Positions 25,564 through 35,377 are shown, counted from the stretch's first letter. The stretch: DNA of 64,000 nucleotides from Cytophagales bacterium (GCA_004293905.1 RDZE01000015.1:186001-250000); one strand, 5' to 3'. Notes: generated by a model from the letters alone, not told the origin. Numbers and translations: made by a program.

Positions 25564-26967
25564 ATGATGAAAAAGCAACACATAGCGACTAAAATAGCAG
25601 GCATATTACTACTTTTACAATCATTAGTAGTTATCACACAAGCTCAAAATGAAAGAGTGTTGCGTGCGCCTTCCCCCATAGAAGAAACTACAGACGAAAT
25701 AAAGGTTTTTAAATCGTTAGAAGAAGCCCTCAAAACTCCTGAAAAAGTATATTACTTAGACCTCAGCGAGCAGTTTCATTCCTCTTTACCCAAAGAAATA
25801 AGCCAATTCAAGAACCTTATCAAACTTGATTTGTATAAAAACAATTTGCAGGAATTGCCTAACGAAATCATACAATTGGTAAGGCTCAAAGAAATTAATT
25901 TAGGCTACAATTTACTTATGAATTGGGCAGATACTTTTAAAAAGTTAGCCATGTTACCTGAATTAAAACGCCTACACCTTACACATAATCAACTCAAAAG
26001 CATACCCAAAGAAATAGGCGAATGTCAAAATTTAGAGTTTCTTAATTTATACAATAACAAACTTAAAGATATTCCCTCAGAAATCAAAGCACTTACCAAC
26101 CTTCAAGAATTATATTTGCAAAACAATGCGTTTGAAAAATTTCCACAACACGTTACCGAGTTGCCGCTCAAAACATTAGACCTTTTCAATAATAAAATTG
26201 CACAAATTCCTCTTGAAATAGGGAAATTGCAATCATTAAGCATACTCAATCTTTATGGAAACAATATAACACAAGTACCGCAAGAGCTCAGCCAGCTCAA
26301 AAATCTTAAGGAACTTTATTTAGGAGAAAATCCACAACTTGACTACCTAAAAACACTTCAAATAACTGCTTCACTCCAAAACATAGAAGTGCTTAGCCTC
26401 ACAGGAAATGGACTTAAAACCCTCCCCAACGAAATATTAGAACTCAAAAATCTTAAAAAATTATATTTACAAAATAATTTGTTAGAAACCATACCTGAAG
26501 AAATTGCAACATTACCATCTCTGCAAGTATTATCACTTTCCAACAATACACTGCAAAAATTACCTGCTTCCTTAGCACAAATGCAAAATTTATGGCATTT
26601 AGACATTAGCAAAAATCCAAAGCTCAACCATAGTGCCGCCATACAAGTCGTAGCGCAAATGCCTAACCTACAATCGCTCAATTTAGAAGGCAACCTAATG
26701 GGATACCTCCCCATAGAACTCTTTGACCTGAGCAATATCAAAGTACTCAATCTGAGCGAAAACAAACTCAGTAAATGCTCTCCTTACCTTGCATCACTCA
26801 AAGACCTACAACGCCTCGACCTCTCACAAAATCAATTAGAAAGCCTCCCCGATGATATTCGTTTGCTCTTCAACCTCACAGAAATCAACCTCAATCAAAA
26901 TCTTTTTAGCATAGAAGAACAAGAAAAGCTGAAAATTATATTCCCACAAACCAAAATTATATTTTGA
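25564..26967 (+). CDS. Secreted leucine-rich repeat protein
   Basis: The 467-residue protein has a signal peptide (cleavage near 27, QAQ), a head segment with VFKSLEEALKTPEKVYYLDL (about 53-72), and then about 16 LRR units of the bacterial/plant-like type LxxLxLxxNxLxxIPxEI to the end. The same head motif occurs in the LRR protein at 36990-37805, so the two are paralogues. A surface or periplasmic binding role is likely but the ligand is unknown. There is no C-terminal sorting domain that I can see. Confidence 0.85.
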   Translation: MMKKQHIATKIAGILLLLQSLVVITQAQNERVLRAPSPIEETTDEIKVFKSLEEALKTPEKVYYLDLSEQFHSSLPKEISQFKNLIKLDLYKNNLQELPNEIIQLVRLKEINLGYNLLMNWADTFKKLAMLPELKRLHLTHNQLKSIPKEIGECQNLEFLNLYNNKLKDIPSEIKALTNLQELYLQNNAFEKFPQHVTELPLKTLDLFNNKIAQIPLEIGKLQSLSILNLYGNNITQVPQELSQLKNLKELYLGENPQLDYLKTLQITASLQNIEVLSLTGNGLKTLPNEILELKNLKKLYLQNNLLETIPEEIATLPSLQVLSLSNNTLQKLPASLAQMQNLWHLDISKNPKLNHSAAIQVVAQMPNLQSLNLEGNLMGYLPIELFDLSNIKVLNLSENKLSKCSPYLASLKDLQRLDLSQNQLESLPDDIRLLFNLTEINLNQNLFSIEEQEKLKIIFPQTKIIF

Positions 26968-26985
26968 AAAAAGTTCAACAAAATA

Positions 26986-27016
26986 TTTGTTTTTTCAACT
27001 AACTTCTATACATTTG
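26986..27016 (+). promoter_or_regulatory. Promoter of the NtrC-type response regulator gene
   Basis: TTTG (26986-26989), 19 bases, TACATTTG (27009-27016): a textbook Bacteroidota -33/-7 pair, 33 bases before the ATG at 27050. Confidence 0.75.
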
Positions 27017-27049
27017 CGTACATAGGTAAAACAGCACAAGGCACAAATT

Positions 27050-28246
27050 ATGGCGAAAATATTAATCATAGATGACGAAAAAAGTATCAGATACACACTT
27101 AGAGATATTTTAGAATTCGAAAAGTATGAAGTAGCAGAAGCTAAAGATGGAGAAGAAGCACTTGAAATGCTCAAAAATGAAGATTATGACGTAGCACTAT
27201 GCGATATTCAAATGCCCAAAATGGACGGTCTTCAACTATTGGAAGAATACGCCAAACTAAGTAAAGATACACAATTTATTATGATTAGTGCCTTTGGCTC
27301 CATCAAAACAGCCGTAGACGCTACCAAAAAAGGTGCTTTCGATTTCATTACCAAGCCCCCCGACCTTAACCGACTACTTCTCTGCGTAAGAAATGCATTG
27401 GACAAATCGAACTTAGTAACAGAAACCAAAATACTTAGAAAAAAAGTAAATAAAACTTTCGATATCATTGGTACTTCAGAGCCTATCATGCGCATCAAGG
27501 ACATGATAGACAAAGTAGCTCCTACCGATGCACGTGTACTCATCACAGGTGCCAATGGCTCAGGCAAAGAGTTGGTTTGTAAATGGTTACATGCCAAAAG
27601 CAACCGCGCCGATAAACCTTTAGTAGAAGTAAACTGTGCCGCCATACCCAGCGAACTCATTGAAAGTGAACTCTTTGGGCACGAAAAAGGTGCTTTTACC
27701 TCAGCTATCAAACAAAGAATAGGAAAGTTTGAACAAGCCAACGGAGGAACTCTTTTCTTAGATGAAATAGGCGATATGAGCCTTTCAGCACAAGCTAAAG
27801 TATTGCGTGCGCTGCAAGAAGGGAAAATAACCAGAGTGGGCGGCGATAAAGAAATCAAAGTCGATGTAAGGGTCATTGCCGCTACCAACAAAGATTTACT
27901 CCACGAAATTGCCGAAAATAGATTCAGAGAAGATTTATACCATCGTATAGGGGTCATTCTCATTCATGTACCCCCACTCAAAGAAAGACGCGATGATATT
28001 CCTCTTCTGGTCAATAAATTTTTAGCTGACATCGCCGAAGAATATGGTGCAGCATTGAAAAAAATAACAGACGAAGCCATTTTTCAGATGCAACAGTTAG
28101 AGTGGTCGGGCAATATCAGAGAATTGCGCAACGTAGTAGAACGATTAGTCATTATGAGTGGCACTGAAATCACAGAGGCTGATGTATTGCTTTATGCGCA
28201 ACCCGCCAAAAATTCTAATACGAATAGTTATACCTCAATAAAATAA
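27050..28246 (+). CDS. NtrC-family response regulator lacking a DNA-binding domain
   Basis: The 398-residue protein has a receiver domain (acidic pocket D8-D9, phospho-Asp D52, S80, K102) and an AAA+ sigma-54 domain (Walker A GANGSGKE at 167-174, Walker B TLFLDE at 234-239, FREDLYHRI). Two things are unusual. The sigma-54 contact loop reads GAFTSA (214-219) instead of GAFTGA, and the protein stops soon after the AAA+ lid with a polar tail, so the usual Fis helix-turn-helix is missing. It may act from solution or not through sigma-54 at all. No partner histidine kinase is adjacent. Confidence 0.9.
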   Translation: MAKILIIDDEKSIRYTLRDILEFEKYEVAEAKDGEEALEMLKNEDYDVALCDIQMPKMDGLQLLEEYAKLSKDTQFIMISAFGSIKTAVDATKKGAFDFITKPPDLNRLLLCVRNALDKSNLVTETKILRKKVNKTFDIIGTSEPIMRIKDMIDKVAPTDARVLITGANGSGKELVCKWLHAKSNRADKPLVEVNCAAIPSELIESELFGHEKGAFTSAIKQRIGKFEQANGGTLFLDEIGDMSLSAQAKVLRALQEGKITRVGGDKEIKVDVRVIAATNKDLLHEIAENRFREDLYHRIGVILIHVPPLKERRDDIPLLVNKFLADIAEEYGAALKKITDEAIFQMQQLEWSGNIRELRNVVERLVIMSGTEITEADVLLYAQPAKNSNTNSYTSIK

Positions 28247-28250
28247 AACC

Positions 28251-28292
28251 AAAAAAGTTCTATTTCTGCTGTAGCAAAAATAGAACTTTTTT
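28251..28292. terminator. Bidirectional terminator
   Basis: A perfect 15-bp inverted repeat (AAAAAAGTTCTATTT and its complement, 12-base loop) between convergent genes gives T runs both ways. Confidence 0.9.
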
Positions 28293-28321
28293 ATATCTTC
28301 TAAAGATTTGTTACTAAGGTT

Positions 28322-28867
28322 TTATTTACCCGTTTTAGAAATTTTATCTAAATTAGATTTTGCTGTTCTTAAAACACTATTTGCATCTTTAATCACTTTC
28401 AGAGCATCTTCTACAGTAGCTACCGAACCACCTACTATCTTGTTGGCTTCTGAAATTGCGTTATTTGCTTCTGCCAATGCATTCTCCGCTTTTTTCAAGT
28501 TAGAAGAGTTGAACTTTTGCTTTTTCACTTTATCCATTTTCTTAGTGATTTCTCCTTTGTTAAATTCAAGGGTATTAAGCTCTGCAATAAAGCCTGTGTT
28601 GATAGCATCTACAGCTTCTTTCATTTTGGCTTTTTTCTCATCTTCATTGCTTATTTTATCTGCTTCTGCCATTTTAGCTTCTCCTTCTTTAAGTTGTTTA
28701 TCAAGCAATGCTGCAAAAGAAGGGTAATTAGTTTTGTGTTTATCCCAACGTTCTTTGGCAAAGTTCCAGTCTTTTTTTAAGCCTTCTGCCGAACGCTGAC
28801 AAGCAGTTGTAAGTCCCACTAATAAAATTAGTGTAAAGAATGACAATAAATAAGTTTGTTTTCTCAT
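28322..28867 (-). CDS. Helical lipoprotein
   Basis: The 181-residue protein has a lipoprotein signal with lipobox TTAC (Cys23). The rest is almost entirely charged alpha-helix, rich in Lys, Glu and Ala, with heptad-like spacing (for example AENALAEANNAISEANK near 130-150), consistent with a coiled-coil bundle at the inner or outer membrane. I know of no named family. It is monocistronic and convergent with the response regulator gene. Confidence 0.7.
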   Translation of the reverse strand: MRKQTYLLSFFTLILLVGLTTACQRSAEGLKKDWNFAKERWDKHKTNYPSFAALLDKQLKEGEAKMAEADKISNEDEKKAKMKEAVDAINTGFIAELNTLEFNKGEITKKMDKVKKQKFNSSNLKKAENALAEANNAISEANKIVGGSVATVEDALKVIKDANSVLRTAKSNLDKISKTGK

Positions 28868-29090
28868 GATTTTGAAAAGTAGTTAATAAAACAATTGATT
28901 TGAGTCGTAAAATTACAAAAACTATACAAAAAACTTACATCAAAGCAAATAATGTAGTAAAATCATTAAAAAATGTAAAAGCTATACTTATTTAGCAGAA
29001 TTTATGATGCTTTATGGCATTTTTAAAAGAAAAAATGATACTTTTATCATCTCAAATCAATCAAAACCTAAACTTAAAGAAGCAATAATT

Positions 29091-30998
29091 ATGAAAAACT
29101 ACCAAGAAATGTACGAATATTCTATCCAAAATCCAGTAGGTTTTTGGGCAGATCAAGCCACTCAAGTTGCTTGGTATCAAGCACCTACACAAATCCTAAC
29201 TCAAGACAACAACGGTTTATATCGTTGGTTCAAGGGAGGTACTTTGAATAGTTGCTATCTGGCTTTAGACCATCATATTCAGCAGGGCAAAGGCGAAAAC
29301 ATTGCGCTCATCTACGATTCGCCTGTAACCAACACGATAAAAAAGTACACATATACCATGCTTCAACAAGAAGTCGCTTTGTTTGCAGGTGTGTTGCGCG
29401 ATTTGGGTGTAGAAAAAGGCGACCGAGTAGTCATTTATATGCCTATGATTCCTGAGGCGGCAATAGCGATGCTTGCTACAGCAAGATTAGGCGCAATACA
29501 CTCGGTTGTATTTGGTGGTTTTGCTCCTCACGAATTAGCCATACGCATAGACGATGCACGCCCCAAAGTAGTAGTTTCGGCTTCGTGTGGCATAGAGTTT
29601 ACAAAAAATATAGCTTATAAGCCTTTATTAGATGCAGCTATCGAAGAATCATTTTTCAAGCCACAACATACGGTTATTTATCAAAGACCTATGGAAAAAG
29701 CCACTCTCAACCTCGAGCGCGACCACGATTGGGAAACACTCATGCAAAAAGCCACTCCCGCTGATTGTGTCCCTGTTGAAGCAACTGACCCTCTTTACAT
29801 TTTATACACTTCAGGCACTACAGGCAAACCCAAAGGCATCGTCAGAGATAATGGCGGGCATGCCGTAGCGATGTATTTTAGTATGCAATATGTATATGGT
29901 GGTAGAAAAGGTGATGTATTTTGGGCAGCTTCTGATGTGGGCTGGGTTGTAGGGCATTCCTACATTGTATATGCTCCGCTGATGAATGGCTTAACAACAT
30001 TACTTTTTGAAGGAAAACCTATCAAAACACCCGATGCAGGTACATTTTGGCGTGTAATAGCCGAGCACAAAGTCAATATCTTTTTTAGCGCGCCTACTGC
30101 TTTCAGAGCCATTAAAAAAGAAGACAGTGAAGGCATTTTATATCAAAAATATGACACCTCAAGCCTACGAACACTCTTTGTAGCGGGCGAAAGATGCGAT
30201 GTAGCTACTTATCAATGGCTAAGCGATTTACTCAAAATACCTATCATAGACCATTGGTGGCAAACAGAATCGGGATTTCCTATGTTGGCAAATATGGCGG
30301 GCGTTGGACTTATGCCTATCAAACCGGGTTCAGCAGGAAAATGTGTTTGGGGTTTCAACATTCAGATACTTACAGAAAGTGGCGACCCTGTAACACACCC
30401 ACGCGAAGAGGGCGCAGTGGTGATAAAATTACCAATGCCTCCGGGCTGTTTACCTACACTTTGGGGAGATGATGAAAGATTTAAGAGTTCTTACCTTGAT
30501 ACCTTTGAGGGCTACTACCTCAGTGGAGATGGTGGCTACAAAGATGAAGAAGGCTATTTTTATATCACAGGGCGCATAGACGATGTCATTAATGTCGCTG
30601 GACATCGACTCTCAACAGCAGAGATGGAAGAAATGGTAGCCGCACACCCCGCCGTAGCAGAGTGTGCAGTAATAGGCATTGCCGATGAGCTAAAAGGGCA
30701 AAGACCTATAGGATTGGTAGTGCTTAAAGACAACCATTCCATTACAGAAACTACATTGGAAGAAGAGCTGATTCAGAAAATAAGGCACGAGATAGGCGCA
30801 TTGGCATTTTTCAGAAATGCAATCATAGTAAAGAGATTGCCAAAAACAAGGTCAGGGAAAATACTCCGAAAAATTATGCGAAAAATAGCAGATGGTGAAG
30901 CATTTACAATGCCCTCTACCATAGATGACCCAGCCATATTAGACGAAATCAAGGAAAATTTAGAAAAACATCAGATAGGATTGGCTTTTACCAAATAG
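29091..30998 (+). CDS. prpE: Propionyl-CoA (acyl-CoA) synthetase, PrpE-like
   Basis: With the ATG at 29091 the protein has 635 residues. An in-frame start at 29004 would add a basic stretch not found in the family. Signatures are RWFKGGTLNSCYLALDHH, the nucleotide motif YTSGTTGKPKG, WWQTESGFP and the acetylation/catalytic Lys motif RSGKILRK (near 590). The pattern around IVRDNGGHAVA and GWVVGHSYIVYAPL is that of propionate-CoA ligase rather than classic acetyl-CoA synthetase, though such enzymes overlap in substrate use. It makes acyl-CoA from the acid and ATP through an acyl-AMP. It is transcribed alone. Confidence 0.85.
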   Translation: MKNYQEMYEYSIQNPVGFWADQATQVAWYQAPTQILTQDNNGLYRWFKGGTLNSCYLALDHHIQQGKGENIALIYDSPVTNTIKKYTYTMLQQEVALFAGVLRDLGVEKGDRVVIYMPMIPEAAIAMLATARLGAIHSVVFGGFAPHELAIRIDDARPKVVVSASCGIEFTKNIAYKPLLDAAIEESFFKPQHTVIYQRPMEKATLNLERDHDWETLMQKATPADCVPVEATDPLYILYTSGTTGKPKGIVRDNGGHAVAMYFSMQYVYGGRKGDVFWAASDVGWVVGHSYIVYAPLMNGLTTLLFEGKPIKTPDAGTFWRVIAEHKVNIFFSAPTAFRAIKKEDSEGILYQKYDTSSLRTLFVAGERCDVATYQWLSDLLKIPIIDHWWQTESGFPMLANMAGVGLMPIKPGSAGKCVWGFNIQILTESGDPVTHPREEGAVVIKLPMPPGCLPTLWGDDERFKSSYLDTFEGYYLSGDGGYKDEEGYFYITGRIDDVINVAGHRLSTAEMEEMVAAHPAVAECAVIGIADELKGQRPIGLVVLKDNHSITETTLEEELIQKIRHEIGALAFFRNAIIVKRLPKTRSGKILRKIMRKIADGEAFTMPSTIDDPAILDEIKENLEKHQIGLAFTK

Positions 30999-31042
30999 AG
31001 AAAATAACTGGAGCATCATAGTTTATTTCGCGCCAAAACTCG

Positions 31043-31050
31043 TATATTTG
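31043..31050 (+). promoter_or_regulatory. -7 element of the desaturase gene
   Basis: TATATTTG, 38 bases before the ATG at 31088, fits TAnnTTTG. Confidence 0.65.
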
Positions 31051-31087
31051 TAGGGCTAACCTTCACCACCATAAATTAAAATTGTTT

Positions 31088-32209
31088 ATGAGTTCTAACA
31101 CAAATTCTATCAATCAAACCCTTAAATTCGCAAATCAAGGGAAATCCGAGTTTTTCAGTACCTTACGCAAAAGAGTAGATGAATATTTTAAAGAAAACCA
31201 ATATTCAAAACACGCTGATTCGCGTATGTATTTGAAAACATTTGCAATGTTAAGTCTTTATTTTGTTCCCTATTTCCTTATTCTTACAGGGTATTTCAGC
31301 ATTTGGCAAATGCTTTTATTGACCTTTATAATGGGCATAGGCATGGCGGGTATTGGTATGTCAGTAATGCACGATGCCATTCATGGTGCTTATTCTTCAA
31401 AAAACTGGGTCAATCAAGTCATAGGAAGTACTCTCTATTTCTTAGGAGGTAATGTATTTTGTTGGAGAACACAACACAATGTACTCCATCATACTTATAC
31501 CAATGTATTTGAGGTAGATGAGGATATAGAAACCAAATGGATTTTGCGCCTCTCACCCGAAGCAGAACTGAAAAAATACCATCGTTTCCAATATTTATAT
31601 GCTTTTCCGCTTTATACTTTGATGACTTTTTCTTTTTTAGTAAAAGATTTTGTAAAAGTATTTCGCTATCATAGTCAAGATTTTCATGTAAAAATAAAAT
31701 CCAATTTCTACCGTGAAATGCTGGTGCTTATTCTTACTAAGGTATTATACCTAAGTTATACTGTGGCATTGCCGATGTGGTTGCTTGGCTTAACTTGGTG
31801 GCAGGTATTGATAGGCTTTCTGACAGTGCACATGACGGCAGGGTTCATTTTGAGTGTTATTTTCCAATTGGCACACGTAGTAGAAGGGACTGCATTCCCT
31901 GTACCCGATGAGGAAGGTAGCTTAGAAAACACTTGGGCGATTCATCAACTTTTGACTACTTCCAATTTTGCACGCAACAATGCGCTACTGTCTTGGTATG
32001 TAGGTGGGCTTAATTTTCAAGTGGAACACCATCTATTCCCTACAATTTGCCACATTTACTACCGCCCTATTTCAGAAATTGTCAGAAAAACAGCCCTTGA
32101 ATTTGGGTTGCCTTATCATGAACAGAAGACTTTCAGAGCGGCAGTGGCTTCGCATATACGTATGCTGAAAAACTTAGGAAAACCCAGTTTTGTGGCAGCA
32201 CACGCCTAA
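31088..32209 (+). CDS. Membrane fatty acid desaturase
   Basis: The 373-residue protein (ATG at 31088; the in-frame TTG at 31082 is less likely) has the three His boxes of the front-end/acyl-lipid desaturase family: HDAIHG (near 95), HNVLHH (near 130) and QVEHHLFP (near 311), with four to five transmembrane helices between them. It should introduce a double bond in membrane-lipid acyl chains using a di-iron site at the cytosolic face. Regiochemistry cannot be read from sequence. The gene is followed by a terminator that lies inside the end of trpD. Confidence 0.9.
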   Translation: MSSNTNSINQTLKFANQGKSEFFSTLRKRVDEYFKENQYSKHADSRMYLKTFAMLSLYFVPYFLILTGYFSIWQMLLLTFIMGIGMAGIGMSVMHDAIHGAYSSKNWVNQVIGSTLYFLGGNVFCWRTQHNVLHHTYTNVFEVDEDIETKWILRLSPEAELKKYHRFQYLYAFPLYTLMTFSFLVKDFVKVFRYHSQDFHVKIKSNFYREMLVLILTKVLYLSYTVALPMWLLGLTWWQVLIGFLTVHMTAGFILSVIFQLAHVVEGTAFPVPDEEGSLENTWAIHQLLTTSNFARNNALLSWYVGGLNFQVEHHLFPTICHIYYRPISEIVRKTALEFGLPYHEQKTFRAAVASHIRMLKNLGKPSFVAAHA

Positions 32210-32217
32210 ATTTTATT

Positions 32218-33207
32218 TTATTGTGGCATAAAAAGCGTGAAAGTTTTCCACGCTTTTTTGCTTTCTAACATTTCTTTTGCTAAGGCAATACAATTCTCAA
32301 TAGAAGTATAAGGATTGGCACAATGAATAGCTATGCCTGCATTGGCACATACTACGGTATTTTGTGCAGGCGTACCTTCTCCTTTCAATATTTGTAAAAA
32401 AATTTGTGCAGCATCTTTCACCGTTCCTCCACTGCTAAGTTCATGAGGCAGTAAAGTATGGAAGCCAATATCTTCGGGTTGCAATAATTGTTCGCTACGG
32501 TTTGTAAATAATTTGAATGCACCAGTAAGCGATATTTCATCATAGCCATCTAAGGCGTGCACTACGGCATAGTTTTTTTGCTCTTTTTGGTACAAATAAG
32601 CATACAATCGTGCCAATTCTAAATTAAACACCCCTACCATTTGGTTTTGGGGCTGAGCAGGATTAATCATAGGACCGAGCATATTGAAAAAGGTCTTTAC
32701 GCCCAAATCTTTACGTATGGGTGCTACATTTTTTACGGCAGGGTGGAAAAGTGGCGCGTGCATAAAACATATTCCTGCTTTGTCTATTTTCTGCCTTAAA
32801 TGGTCTATATCAGCCGTAAATTGATAGCCCAAATATTCCATCACGCTGGAAGAGCCTGAAACTGAAGATACGCCGTAGTTGCCATGTTTGGCTACTCTTA
32901 CGCCAGCCGCCGCAACTACAAAAGCCGAAATAGTAGAGATATTAAAAGTATCCTTCGAGTCGCCTCCTGTACCACATACATCTATGGTGTTATATTCTTT
33001 TAAATCTACGGGAACACAAAGCTCAAGCATGGCGTTTCTGAATCCTTCTAATTCTTCTACGGTAATGCTTCGCATCATATATACAGTGATGAAGGCAGCT
33101 ATTTGTGCGGCGTTGTAATCGCCTGAAGCCATTTTTTTTAGCACTTCGTAGGCTTCGTTTTTGGTAAGTGTTTTATGTTCGAAAAGGTGGTGTAGAATTT
33201 CTTTCAT
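32218..33207 (-). CDS. trpD: Anthranilate phosphoribosyltransferase
   Basis: The 329-residue protein has the family motifs DVCGTGGDSKDTFNIST (PRPP and Mg site), AKHGNYGVSS and SSSVMEYLG, and a RKDLGVKTFFNMLGP helix that binds anthranilate. It makes phosphoribosyl-anthranilate in tryptophan synthesis. The last residue codons contain a terminator hairpin. It starts 3 bp after a porP-like gene, away from any other trp gene in the window. The sequence around KHGNYG departs slightly from the common KHGNR motif but this is seen in Bacteroidota. Confidence 0.92.
   Translation of the reverse strand: MKEILHHLFEHKTLTKNEAYEVLKKMASGDYNAAQIAAFITVYMMRSITVEELEGFRNAMLELCVPVDLKEYNTIDVCGTGGDSKDTFNISTISAFVVAAAGVRVAKHGNYGVSSVSGSSSVMEYLGYQFTADIDHLRQKIDKAGICFMHAPLFHPAVKNVAPIRKDLGVKTFFNMLGPMINPAQPQNQMVGVFNLELARLYAYLYQKEQKNYAVVHALDGYDEISLTGAFKLFTNRSEQLLQPEDIGFHTLLPHELSSGGTVKDAAQIFLQILKGEGTPAQNTVVCANAGIAIHCANPYTSIENCIALAKEMLESKKAWKTFTLFMPQ
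32230..32258. terminator. Terminator overlapping the 3' coding end of trpD
   Basis: AAAAAGCGTG and CACGCTTTTT form a perfect 10-bp stem with a 9-base loop. On the plus strand it lies 20 bases past the desaturase stop; on the minus strand it is inside the last codons of trpD. Confidence 0.75.
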
Positions 33208-33210
33208 AGC

Positions 33211-34257
33211 CTAAAACTTGGGGCATGGGAGCCCAGGTCCGAATGTTTTTTTCACGCCATATTTAGTTCCTTGTGGAAAAGTCATGATGAGGGACACCTC
33301 GTGTGCTCCTCCTGAACCTATACCTAAACGTGAGATGGTGAGGTCGTAGCTATAACCAATACTTATGTTGTTGTAGGTAGCTCCTACCAAACCGATGAGT
33401 GACTCGTTATTGATTACGTTCTGATTGATTTGTTTAAGTGGAATACCTCTGTACCAAAGCCCTACTACAAAGGGTGAATAGGTGAAGTAAAGCCCTAAAT
33501 CGAGTTGGTCGCTACCGCCTTGGTGTTTGTAGAGTAGTGCGGGCGTAAAACTGATTTCTTTGGCAGTTCCTTGTTCTCTTTGTCGCCATTGTGTTTCGTC
33601 TACAATAGGTATTTTTTTGCCTAATTGCAATGTGAATCGCATAGGCAGTCGGTCGGTAGTTCCGTCTAAAAATTGTTGTGAAGGTCTGGTAAGGTTATGC
33701 ACCGCAAAGCCTATCCATTGACTATCATCATATAGAAATATACCCGATGAGAGATTAAAATATTGAAAACCATTGCTTAGGGCTTCTGCGGTTGGGTTGC
33801 TAAAATTTTGTGTAATGGTATTGTATTGGTCGCCAAAAACAAGCCCTGCAAATTCGGCAGTACGCATCACATAAGAAGCCTGTACGCCTGCGCGAAGTGC
33901 CCAACGGCTACTTAGATATACTTCTTGGGCATACTGCAAACCAATATCCATAGAAGTGAATTTGCCTGCTGTAGCTACATCACGTGTGAAAATAATCCCT
34001 AATCCTCCATTAATTCTGCTGAGGTAGGTATCAAAAGAGGTGGAATAAGTGGTGAAAACGGTTTCTAAATTAGGCCATTGTTTTCTATAATTCAAAATAA
34101 CTCTTGGCTCGTAGGCAGTACCCGTAAGCGCAGGATTGATATAGAGCGGCGCAGCATAAAACTGAGAGTATTGGGGGTCTTGTGCTTGTACAGCTTTTGG
34201 AGCAAAACTCAAAAAGATGGCTATTATGTGTAGAGAAACAATGTAAAGTGTTTTCAT
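33211..34257 (-). CDS. PorP/SprF family type IX secretion membrane protein
   Basis: The 348-residue protein has a signal peptide and the opening AQDPQYSQFYAAPLYINPALTGT, diagnostic of the PorP/SprF family, followed by barrel-like strands (YSTSFDTYL, GLGIIFTRD, YKHQGG) and a terminal strand with SIGYSYDLTIS. PorP/SprF proteins sit in the outer membrane and attach type IX secretion or gliding components such as PorE or adhesins. No other type IX genes are adjacent; instead trpD follows by 3 bp. The assignment to family is firm, the exact partner is unknown. Confidence 0.92.
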   Translation of the reverse strand: MKTLYIVSLHIIAIFLSFAPKAVQAQDPQYSQFYAAPLYINPALTGTAYEPRVILNYRKQWPNLETVFTTYSTSFDTYLSRINGGLGIIFTRDVATAGKFTSMDIGLQYAQEVYLSSRWALRAGVQASYVMRTAEFAGLVFGDQYNTITQNFSNPTAEALSNGFQYFNLSSGIFLYDDSQWIGFAVHNLTRPSQQFLDGTTDRLPMRFTLQLGKKIPIVDETQWRQREQGTAKEISFTPALLYKHQGGSDQLDLGLYFTYSPFVVGLWYRGIPLKQINQNVINNESLIGLVGATYNNISIGYSYDLTISRLGIGSGGAHEVSLIMTFPQGTKYGVKKTFGPGLPCPKF

Positions 34258-34384
34258 AGGAACAAAAATAAGAAATAACTAAATAAGAAAACGAAAAAAT
34301 AGAATTAAAATTGATTAGGATTAAACCTTTTGCAAGAAAAAAGTTCTAAATGAGTAATTAACCATTTATCAAATAAAAAAGTCT

Positions 34385-35290
34385 ATGAAAAAAGTAACTT
34401 TCCTTTCTATCATTTATTTTCTTCTATTGTTTGGCTCAAGTTGTAACAGCCCAAGTCAGCAAGACATTGCAAGTAGCAAAAATACTTATACTAAAAATAC
34501 GATTGCCTATAAAACAGTTGCAAATGTAGATGCAAATTTACTCAGTTTAGATATTTACCATTTTGGTCAAAACAATGCACTCAAACCCATTGTAATTTAT
34601 GTACATGGAGGAGGATTTTCTGTAGGCGATAAGGCAAACTCTATCAGCAATAAGGTAGCTTTATTTGAATCATTAAATTATATTTTTGTAAGTGTTAATT
34701 ATCGTTTAAGCCCTACCCAACTCAGTACTGACCCTAACCGTGTGATGTACCCTACTCATAACAATGACGTAGCAGATGCCGTAAAATGGGTGTACGACAA
34801 TGCGGCAACTTATGGGGGCGATAAAACTAAAATTGTGTTAATGGGTCATAGTGCAGGCGCGCATTTGGTTTCACTCACAGGAACAAGTAATTTATTTCTG
34901 CCCGCAAAGGGGATTATGCTTAGTAGTATCAAAGGAATTGCAAGTATTGATACTGAAGGTTATGATGTAGCGCAACAAGCCAAAGAAGGTGAAGCTGTCT
35001 ATTTGAATGCTTTTGGCACAAGCCCTACTATTTGGGCGGAAGCCTCACCTATCAATCATCTTTTTGTGGGCACTAATTACCCTAAATTTTTTGTAGCCAA
35101 ACGAGGTAGCAATGTACGAATAGGGCTTGCGGATAGTTTTATAGCCAAATTGCAAAGTGTTGGGGTAGATGTGAGCCAAGTTACAGCCAATCAATACGAC
35201 CACGAGGGCATTAATGATGCCATAGGCGCACCCGGAGAAACTGCCGTTACAGAACCTCTCAAACAATTTTTAGCAAAATGTTTCCAATAA
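34385..35290 (+). CDS. Alpha/beta-hydrolase lipoprotein (esterase)
   Basis: The 301-residue protein has a lipoprotein signal (lipobox GSSC, Cys20) and a hormone-sensitive-lipase-like hydrolase fold: oxyanion motif HGGGFSVGDK (near 73), nucleophile elbow GHSAGAH (Ser near 156) and a C-terminal catalytic His in YDHEGI (near 272). It should cleave carboxyl esters in the periplasm or at the cell surface. The substrate is unknown. It is transcribed alone. Confidence 0.88.
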   Translation: MKKVTFLSIIYFLLLFGSSCNSPSQQDIASSKNTYTKNTIAYKTVANVDANLLSLDIYHFGQNNALKPIVIYVHGGGFSVGDKANSISNKVALFESLNYIFVSVNYRLSPTQLSTDPNRVMYPTHNNDVADAVKWVYDNAATYGGDKTKIVLMGHSAGAHLVSLTGTSNLFLPAKGIMLSSIKGIASIDTEGYDVAQQAKEGEAVYLNAFGTSPTIWAEASPINHLFVGTNYPKFFVAKRGSNVRIGLADSFIAKLQSVGVDVSQVTANQYDHEGINDAIGAPGETAVTEPLKQFLAKCFQ

Positions 35291-35377
35291 TTTCTTAAGT
35301 TTTTAGTATGGGGTAACTCATGAGATTTTCTTCTCATAAAATTTTATTTTTTCTAACTCTTTGAGGTAAAAAAAGTT

